From assembly GCA_000310025.1 (NCBI GenBank), contig FN649750.1, forward strand, positions 2,786,599-2,837,961: 51,363 nucleotides of DNA, in the 5' to 3' direction. Positions 44,561 through 51,363 of this stretch are shown here, piece by piece. The position numbers were made by a program, and so were the translations under genes. This stretch comes from Ectocarpus siliculosus. Lineage: Eukaryota > Sar > Phaeophyceae > Ectocarpales > Ectocarpaceae. Positions within the stretch are counted from its first letter, which is position 1. Each line of letters opens with the position of its first letter. The notes under the pieces were generated by a model. It was not told where the DNA came from. It saw only the letters and a list, made by a program, of their open reading frames with translations, and made no database searches.

Positions 44561-44694
44561 GGACGCAGCGGTGGTCACCACCGCCGCCGCCGCCTCCGGG
44601 GAGCAAAACCCCCGCCATGGTGAACCGTCAAGTTTACCGGGGCGGCGGCCAACGAGGCGACCACCCACTGCACGACGGCTGCCGCGACCCTGAC

Positions 44695-44955
44695 TCGTGC
44701 GCTGCTGTGCGTGCTTCGCGATCAACCGCTCAGGGGGTGTCGCGAAAATCGTGTGCTGCTCTGTGTGCGCTTCGCGATCAACCGCTTCTCAGGGGGTCCC
44801 GCCGAATAGGTCACCTCGTCGACGGGGAGGGTGGATTGATGGGGCGCGACCTCGAATCATCCACCCCCCCACATGGTCGAACGGATACATATATTTTGAG
44901 AGACCGACCCCCCGACGAGCGGTTGAATCGCGAAGCACACACAGAAGCACACGGC
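44695..44955. repeat. Direct duplication with an inverted partner
   Basis: GTGCTTCGCGATCAACCGCT occurs at about 44709 and, as GCGCTTCGCGATCAACCGCT, at about 44767, each followed by CAGGGGGT. An inverted counterpart GAGCGGTTGAATCGCGAAGC lies at about 44918-44937. Together they could form a stem-loop of about 170 bp. Confidence 0.7.
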
Positions 44956-45773
44956 AGTGTCACGGCAACCGTCCGGCCGGCGGCGAGGTGGGTGGTCGGC
45001 AACCTGACGGTTCGTCATGGCGGAGGGCTGCTCCCCCGGCTATGGTGACCACTGCTCCAAGGTCTTGCAGGGTCCGATCGACAGCCATTGGGTGCACGTC
45101 TAGCTTGGCTTACCCTAACCTAACCCTTCAGCGCTGGACCTGCCTGCCGCTGCCCACCTGGTTGCCCTTCAGCCTCGGCGGGGCGAACCGCCGCAGCAGC
45201 AGCAACAATAGAGGCAGCGCGTTATTGCTGACGGGCTTGGCTTGCCGCCGCTGTGGGGCGGCGTCGGCTCTTTCCGCCGGTTGTTGGCGGAGCAAGTGCT
45301 TGATTGTGTTTCCAGCGGCGTGTTCGTCTTCGGTGCAGGCGGCGTCGTGCTGCTGCACTTGGCAGCAGGGTGAACCGCAAGAAGAAAACTGCCAATAGAA
45401 AAATGCTGTTTTCACAAACACAAGTTGAGGATTCTACGTCCAGCTGATTCGCACCACAGCAGTGCCTGCCTCTCCATTCCCGCCGAGACACAGCAGGCTG
45501 GCCTCGAGCAGATGTTTCCGGCGGCCAAGAAGAAATGGACGGCACTCATACACCACCTACTTTACACCACCTACTCTGTACAGCAGCGCTGTAGTTTTCC
45601 CGCAGCAGGGGCACATCAACTTCAACCCCGAGAGTGCAAAGTTGGAGGCACAAAAATCCGCACGCAGCTGCAGCCGGTGGGATAACGTGGTGCGAGCATA
45701 GAGGTAGCACCTGCAACATTGTGGTGCCGTGCCTTTGTGTTTGAAGCAACCGTTACCCAACCCTTGCGACCAA

Positions 45774-45995
45774 CCGAACGCGACCCAATAGATACCACAC
45801 CCTCCGGACCGAACTGCAAAGCTCGGTTACTACACGATGAAGATGATCCATCTAAACGCCACGATATGTTTTGGGGAAGCTCTGGGCGAGACAGTTCCAA
45901 CGCAACCATTTTTCAACACTGACACTGTTTCTGCTGTGGAGTACTCGAGCTTTGAAAGTCGGTCCAGGGGGTGTGCTATCTTACGTCCCAAAAGG
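45774..45995. mobile_element. MITE copy C
   Basis: Arms CCGGACCGAACTGCAAAGCTCG (left, from about 45804) and the inverted CGAGCTTTGAAAGTCGGTCC (right) match copies A and B, with CACACC and TATC.TA blocks further out. It is the most diverged copy, and the outer 15 bases of the left end no longer match well. Confidence 0.78.
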
Positions 45996-46902
45996 TAGCC
46001 TATTCGATGCATAGTCTATGTTTTGCAAGTACGCAGCAATAGACAGCACCAGTATCCTGCCCCGGCAAGTTCCTGAGGTGAGTTTCGCTCACCGTTTTCC
46101 TAGTCTTGCGGAAGACCTGGCTGACACATTCAATGGGCACTTTGATGAATGGTCCCTCCGTCTCCATTCTCGTGTTGTTCCCGCCGTGCCGTCCAACCCC
46201 GGTCTCTCTGCGAGCACACACACAGCAGCAGCAGAGTGCAAAAGGTCTCCAGTTTTGCAGTGTTTTGTGTTTTGAGGTAGGGGGCACGGCGGATCGGGTA
46301 AGGGTTTTAAGGGTGGGATAGGGAAAAACTGTAACCGCCGAACCAAGCAAGAAGCAAGAAGCGCAGAGTTTCATGTCGAACAGTTTGTCCCTATGCGCGG
46401 TCCGTACACCAGGGTTCTCGAGAGGGGTAGAGAGACAGAAGCAGAGACAAGGTTGTCCGTACATGTTGGCTGAAAGACAGCGTCTGAAACATGGGTCAAA
46501 GGTTCGCAAAAGGGTCATTAGGAGTGCTCGACGAATTTCGCCGCGATACATTCAACCCACCTTTTCGACGCGCAACACTGTCAGCGGCAAAATGGTTTGT
46601 GCGAATGGACAGGCCACTTGGGCGAAAGTACGTACGGTCGGTCACTTCGGTTACAAGATAGAGATCGTCTGGCCACGTGCCAAACAATATCCAGAATTTT
46701 TTTACTTGCTGCTGCGCTACTGTGTAGCACGAGGAACGCATTGCGCTCATCAGCACGGCGGATACAGGTAGTACCGCAGCAGTACTTAGGGGCACCACCC
46801 AAACACGACCTACATACATCAACACATCGGCACCAACAGAAGAACCTCAACGGGATACGTGATAACTGGCATTGATCCAACGGTGGTGGCGTGACTGGCA
46901 GA

Positions 46903-47801
46903 ATGGCGGCATCGTTGGTGTACTACATGCTTGCCATAATCTTCGGGGTTGCATTCGGCATCCCGATAGTAAGGTTAGTGGAGCACCGCCCCGGGGACGA
47001 ATTCGTTGCATTCGACTGATGATCTTCATCTTTGTTTCACTGCGTTATTTGTAGTGAGAGTGTGCGGCTGATGCTGCCTGCAGGAGTGTTCAATATTGTC
47101 TCGGTGAGACCCGTCTGACCGGAATTGATTGGCAGTGAAAGTCTCTTTGGTATGTACTTTGTGAGTCAATGAGTCAATGAGAGCGGCTTGCTTGACACAC
47201 CGCCCAGTATTGTACCACGCATGTATGTATGTGGACGTTGTCCCTTCACCAGGCAAAGTACACACCCGTTGGTGTACTGACTATGTGGACGCACTACATG
47301 GCCGTGTTCACCCAGGAGGGATATTTGTACCGCACAGGAATTTTGTTTCACTTTCGATCCAGGCGCTTTCCGCGGTGCTCGCCTTGGTTTAACATCCCCA
47401 AAAATTCAAGTATCCATTTCTATATTTATTTCCGCTGTCAATCATGAGGTCGAAAAAATAGTCCGTGTCTTGACTGTGTACCGACAACATACTCTGTACC
47501 TCCCCTTTGATGGGCATGATCTGAATGGCACATTAAATTCATGTGCGACTTGGACACACTTTCTAAAATCAATCATGTTCTGTTTTGGTACCAATGTGCA
47601 CGTCCTTCACCTTGTCGAGACACCCGCCAATCAATTGCGACATGGCATTCATTCACGGCCAGGTGTCTCCATCTCCAGTACATCAGGCCCTGGATGAAAA
47701 ATAAACAGGAGAGCGTGACCCATGCTATTCAGGACGCGGCGAATCAGGCAGTCAACACGGTGGCGCAGGCCCACATCAAGCAAGCGGGCCGGCGCAGCTG
47801 A
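46903..47801 (+). CDS. Unrecognised 110-residue membrane protein
   Basis: No family recognised. Four exons: 46903-46973, 47055-47103, 47253-47326, 47663-47801; GT-AG at each junction, phases 2, 0 and 2 match, stop TGA. The N-terminus MAASLVYYMLAIIFGVAFGI is a single hydrophobic segment (signal anchor or transmembrane helix). The middle YTPVGVLTMWTHYMAVFTQE is aromatic-rich and could be a second membrane-associated segment. The C-terminus, with SVTHAIQDAANQAVNTVAQA and a basic GRRS end, is an amphipathic helix. For exon 3 the acceptor before 47253 (after CACCAG) was preferred over one before 47259; both keep the frame. Divergent from MAEA, about 3.3 kb away. Confidence 0.65.
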
Positions 47802-48905
47802 AGCTGTTGAATTCAATCTTCTCATTGGTACTCCAACGGCGTAATTATTGGGTGCAAGTGGGCCCTCCTTCGAAGTATCTACCAGCAAATCGTAGTGGCA
47901 CCACACGACGACGTCGACACGCATGGTTTCTGAACATATGGAGATTCTGTCTCCCGGGGGCGGGGGCGGGGGCGGGGGGGGCACCTACCTATGGTACGCC
48001 CATCCCCGGTTCGAACTCTTGCGAGCGGTAGACACCACAACTCGGTTGAGGACGGTCTACTGTAGTCTATGGGTACGGTATTTTTGTGGTTGTTGTAATT
48101 TTCACAATAATATAAACCGTTCCGGTCTCCGCTCAGTACCTAATAGTGTCCGTACTATACTATGACAGTCCAACTGACGCGGACGCCGTCCGTGTTCATG
48201 GCCGGCGATTTCCTTGGCATACTCTTGGAAGCTATAGCTAGCGCTTGCAATCGCATTGCGTTCAACGTAGGGCCTTTACATGTGTTCGGGTATCTGTAGA
48301 GCCGCATTCCTTGTCGCATTTCGCGCGCCGGTTGTTTTGTCGTTGAGTATAGATTTGCGTGTTGGGCATATACTTTTTATTGCATCGCAGAAGAAAGGGT
48401 TGGAAGAAGCTCCAGCCTTGCCCGTACAAAATCGCTACGTTAAACATTTGCACTCTTGAGGATGATTTCCATAGGTCAGCTAACTGAAACATCTGCTCGA
48501 CGAGGGTGAGGGCCTCCTTGGATCGCTCCCGACCGAGGCGCTAGAGCTCCATCATGAGACATTGCGTGCCTGTAACACCTCCTATGATCCACTTGTGACG
48601 CGACGTTTATATGGCTGGGCGGGCAACTACTACTCGTTCCTCTCGAAAACCAATTGTAGGGTTATGGAAGCAGGGAGCTGTAAAAAAAAAAGGAACCGCT
48701 GCGCAAAATGTGGTTGGTTGATCCCCCCGCAGATGAGGCGGTCCTATTAGTGGAAGCCCCCAAACGCGTGTGTGGGCAAGTTGAAAATCCCGCGGCCTTC
48801 AGAGACGCAGACACAACCAAACCATATTTCCACACAAGAGGAATGCCTTTCCGTGTGCGACCCCGGATCTAAGCTATTCTATTCAGAGAGGCCAACACCG
48901 TAACG
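47802..48905. other. Region without a confirmed gene
   Basis: On minus, about 48541-48493 reads RLGRERSKEALTLVEQ after an acceptor-like CTCTAG and could be an isolated exon, but no partner exon was found. A G/C-run lies at about 47956-47980. Confidence 0.35.
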
Positions 48906-49448
48906 GTGAGCAAGCTGGGGGGGGGGGCAAAGGGAAGCACCAACGGAAAACACGATGTACAGCAACCCAGCCAGTCAAACGCTGCGCACCGAGCCTTGGT
49001 GGCACGTGCCCCCGATGGGCGGCCTCTATTGGACCTCCAACACCCCTCTTGGGAGTATGCCATTTTTCCAAACAACAAGGCCATCAGCGTCATGAACGCG
49101 CCGGCATGCCTGGCCGCGGGATGCAAGGCGGACGGGGAAAGCCCCACCGACCAAATCTCTAGAACCCCAACCCTACCAAAACAGGCCTACAGACCGCAGG
49201 CGGTTGTGCACAAGAATGAAAAACACCTCGAGGTGTTCCGAGGAACATTTGTTCTCAAAGTTTCGTGCGTCCTACAACCACGGGAAACATACCAGGGGCC
49301 CTACGGATTGTACCTTTCTTTTTCCCTCCGTGGAGCGGGGGGGGGGTTGGGCCCAAATTTCCAGATCACTCAAAGAGCCGACTGGGTACCCACTTACCTT
49401 AAAATACCAGACGCGCACGTGTTGGAGGAATACCCCAATGCCACATAG
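48906..49448 (+). CDS. Unassigned single open frame of 180 codons
   Basis: An uninterrupted frame starting MSKLGGGAKG and ending EEYPNAT, longer than expected by chance in this region. No motif, signal peptide or membrane segment is recognised, and no splice partners are evident. It could be a real single-exon gene, a decayed mobile-element frame, or chance. Codon choice does not obviously match the spliced genes nearby. Confidence 0.22.
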   Translation: MSKLGGGAKGSTNGKHDVQQPSQSNAAHRALVARAPDGRPLLDLQHPSWEYAIFPNNKAISVMNAPACLAAGCKADGESPTDQISRTPTLPKQAYRPQAVVHKNEKHLEVFRGTFVLKVSCVLQPRETYQGPYGLYLSFSLRGAGGGLGPNFQITQRADWVPTYLKIPDAHVLEEYPNAT

Positions 49449-50216
49449 AAGTACTGCATGCATACTCCCCCCAGGTACCTGGAACGCGGCGCTTAAACCT
49501 TGCAAAACGCTTGAGGTACACCCTCAACGCACATGGTTCTCGGGCCGCCCGCGCCCCCCGATTGGCCCCAACCCGCATCTAGAACAGCAATCGACTACCT
49601 CCTGGTTGTAGCCAATCCATTTTCACAGGGATTCCGTACAGCAGTCTGTTCTACGCGCCAGCCTGGTCCCTGCCGTTTCGCCACCTCCGCGCCCCACTCA
49701 AGACGGGGCGGGGTATATAGGGCAGGAAGACGGGCCTTTCCACCCGAGGGAGTGCCCACGCGAAGAAATAGAGCTTTATCCGTGGAGCAGAGACGGAGGG
49801 GTTATGTACTCCCAAACCGTTACCGTTACCGTTACCGTAAACCCGGAAATTCCCCCGATTCCATACTCCATCCAATAAGTTCGCATAACAAACACCTGCT
49901 TAGGTTACTACTGTACCCGAGGCACACCCCAAGCTTCCGTCGGTGGGGCGTGCTTTCGACTTTGCCGCGAAAAGCAAAAACGAGTAGAGCGCGCGGCCCG
50001 TGAGCACTAATTCACCCCCAAGCGCATTCAACGCATCAGACCGTGTCCAAGCTCAACTCTCAAGACAGTTACCTACCTCTCTCTATTCCAGTGGCGATCA
50101 CAGCTCTCAACCTGCTCGTCACCGCAAAACGATCGACAAAAAAGAATATGCCTAAGACAAGGACCTCCTGACTAAAGCCGACAACCCGCACCGACATAGG
50201 ACCAACAACAACAAAA
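49449..50216. other. Region without a confirmed gene
   Basis: Contains a TATA-like GGTATATAG at 49711-49719 and a short tandem (CCGTTA) repeat at 49817-49838. Taken with the open frame upstream these might be remnants of a mobile element, but no terminal repeat pair was found. Confidence 0.35.
49817..49838. repeat. (CCGTTA)n short tandem repeat
   Basis: Just under four units of CCGTTA, then CCGTAAA. Confidence 0.9.
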
Positions 50217-50936
50217 TTACGCCGCATCTGGGTCTCGAGCGGGGCGCCACACCTCGTACAGGATGTGCTCGTGCTTGGCCAAGGCAAGCCCCAAGGACGC
50301 GGTGCTTGTCATCTCGAGGCGCCAGACGATCTCGCTGCGGCGTCAACACGCAAGGATGGGCGGGGGGGCGCGCAGACAGGGGGATATCAACAGCGGGTTG
50401 TCCTCGCGAAGTGAACCTAGGGGCACTTAGAGCTGCGGCGGCTAGTGCAACAAATCCTGTGGAAAGCGATAGGGCTGTAGGGACTCCGGTGGCAACGGGA
50501 AAATCGTTGTTTCCCCTCGTCCCCAATTTGCCGCGGTCGCCCGATGTAGTAGTACCTCTACGTATCCATGGCGAGCAAGCACACCACGCACGCGGCAGGT
50601 TCGGGTGCAGCGTAAGCGTTGCTCGCGGTCCACATCCAATTGCTTGTCCGCCTGGTGTTAGCCGTTCAAGGGCAGGCGTGCCGTCACTGCTACCGGCTGA
50701 AGCAGGCGAAGCATTTCCTTCCCTCAAGCTTTAGGCCGACGAGCACGAGGGAGGGAACGTTTTCCTCGTCTGCTTCGCAAGAGGTTAAAAAAGCCTCGTG
50801 CTTGTTTTTCTCTTGTGTGCATGTCTATCTCTTGCTGCCTCTTCTTCCAACGTCTTTGGTATTGGTTGCCTACGTACTTTCCTTCTGGGTTCCTGTGAGT
50901 GATTACCCTTCTCCTCTCTCTCTGCCCTGCTGCTTG

Positions 50937-50973
<37 letters not shown>

Positions 50974-51324
50974 GCCTCCCTGCGCTTCTCCGCCTGCTAG
51001 TCTGGATGTATCTCCGTCTCTCTTGCCTCGCTGTTTCTCCTCCCAGCGCCCGTTCTCTCTCTCTTCCCTCTTCCCCCCACCTCCACAAAGACAGTCCATC
51101 AGTACAAAGCACACCCGCGTTGCCCCGACAGCGTTGTGCAAGCACAACACGGCATGCTTCGCCCCCAAATCACCACAGGGCCTCTCTCCTCCTCCTCCTC
51201 CTCCTCCTCCTCCTCCTCCTCCCTCAAACTCACCGCATGCTAAGTTTTCCCCGCAGCAGCGGGGCAATCCTTCGCATGAGCCTGCTAGCCTCTGAGCCGT
51301 CGTCAATGCTCAGGAGATACTCTT
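50217..51324 (-). CDS. C-terminal exons of a probable NPRL3-like GATOR1 subunit; continues past the window
   Basis: Two exons on minus: 51324-51234 and 50334-50217, ending TAA. The junction has a strong GTGAGT donor and a CAG acceptor and matches in phase 2. The peptide includes EEYLLSIDDGSEASRLMRR, IAPLLRGKLSMREIVWRLEM and LALAKHEHILYEVWRPARDP. The pattern of a helix, then a pair of hydrophobics before a short basic loop, then R/EEI..., then a final 'hILyevwrp..DP' strand resembles the C-terminal winged-helix end of NPRL3, which with NPRL2 and DEPDC5 forms GATOR1, the amino-acid-sensing brake on TORC1. With only about 68 residues visible the family name is tentative. The intron carries CT and CTC microsatellites, and the upstream intron ends in a C-tract at the window edge. 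Confidence 0.55.
50936..50971. repeat. (CT)n microsatellite in the intron of the NPRL3-like gene
   Basis: About seventeen CT units. Confidence 0.92.
51186..51221. repeat. (CTC)n microsatellite close to a splice donor
   Basis: About eleven CTC units, ending about 12 bases from the exon end at 51234 on the intron side. Confidence 0.92.
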
Positions 51325-51346
51325 CTGCTCCATCGTGCAACAAGGA

Positions 51347-51363
51347 GGGGGGGGGGGGGGGGG
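51347..51363. repeat. G homopolymer at the window edge, possible fourth homopolymer-ended element
   Basis: Seventeen G to the end of the window. On minus this is a C-tract ending 22 nt before a splice acceptor, the same spacing as repeat copy 2 in MAEA, so it may be the end of another copy lying outside the window. Confidence 0.45.

Larger units (their letters stand above)
43639..46902. other. Divergent intergenic region with repeats; probable MAEA 5' exon
   Basis: Upstream of the first confirmed MAEA exon. On minus, 45749-45575 encodes a peptide ending GVEVDVPLLRENYSAAVQ, which resembles the N-terminal start of MAEA proteins and ends at a GTAGGT donor in phase 1. An intervening small exon would be needed to restore phase. 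The region also contains tandem repeats, a MITE and a telomere-like ACCCTAACCTAACCC at 45112-45126. No other gene was found. Confidence 0.4.

Noticed and set aside
45112-45126. Telomeric repeat
   Set aside because: Only two CCCTAA-like units; no array and no change in gene content nearby.
46000-46551. A 183-codon open frame on minus
   Set aside because: Cys-rich reading without a recognisable motif, no splice partners, and composition unlike the confirmed exons.

Overview
This is an intron-rich, moderately GC-rich nuclear segment from a eukaryote, most probably a stramenopile alga and plausibly a brown alga of the Ectocarpus type. That is inferred from three things: long introns (about 0.15-1.2 kb) around short exons, a kinesin-II accessory subunit (so the organism makes flagellated cells) alongside an M32 carboxypeptidase, and abundant small non-autonomous repeats. 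Species was not tested. No rRNA gene, CRISPR array or bacterial operon is present. Most long open frames are chance readings or antisense shadows. The real genes appear only when exons are joined by splice sites and reading phase.

Genes from left to right. (1) Minus strand, 5060-15852: KAP3-type kinesin-associated protein, 20 phase-consistent exons, about 808 residues, first exon not found. (2) Plus strand, 17291-24399: M32 carboxypeptidase, 11 exons, all family motifs intact. (3) Plus strand, 25399-26963: pterin-4a-carbinolamine dehydratase, 3 exons, with an N-terminal extension that looks like an organelle-targeting peptide. (4) Minus strand, 27829-30291: unrecognised helical, charged protein, 5 exons, 5' end missing. 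(5) Minus strand, 36755-43638: MAEA/Fyv10-type subunit of the CTLH/GID ubiquitin ligase, 8 exons plus an unresolved 5' end. (6) Plus strand, 46903-47801: unrecognised 110-residue membrane protein, 4 exons. (7) Minus strand, 50217-51324: last two exons of a gene running off the window, tentatively NPRL3 of GATOR1. These are unrelated housekeeping genes; nothing suggests a cluster acting in one pathway.

Repeats are the most unusual content. A 0.55-0.68 kb element with a G/C homopolymer at each end and a hairpin-bearing 60-bp unit occurs three times. Two copies lie in MAEA introns with the C-tract directly upstream of the splice acceptor, and a C-tract in the same position at the right edge hints at a fourth. 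There are also three copies of a roughly 200-bp inverted-repeat MITE, a tRNA-derived SINE, a 617-bp element flanked by TTAA, and an inverted duplication near 2.1-2.6 kb.

At four separate splice junctions in three genes, the exon-intron boundary is itself one unit of a tandem repeat, so decoy donors or acceptors are lined up in the intron. The clearest case is 7 copies of a roughly 52-bp unit at the donor of carboxypeptidase exon 9.

The 947-base run of N (32595-33541) appears to be an assembly artefact: the two contig ends are noisy copies of the same locus read through a poly-C tract from opposite sides.
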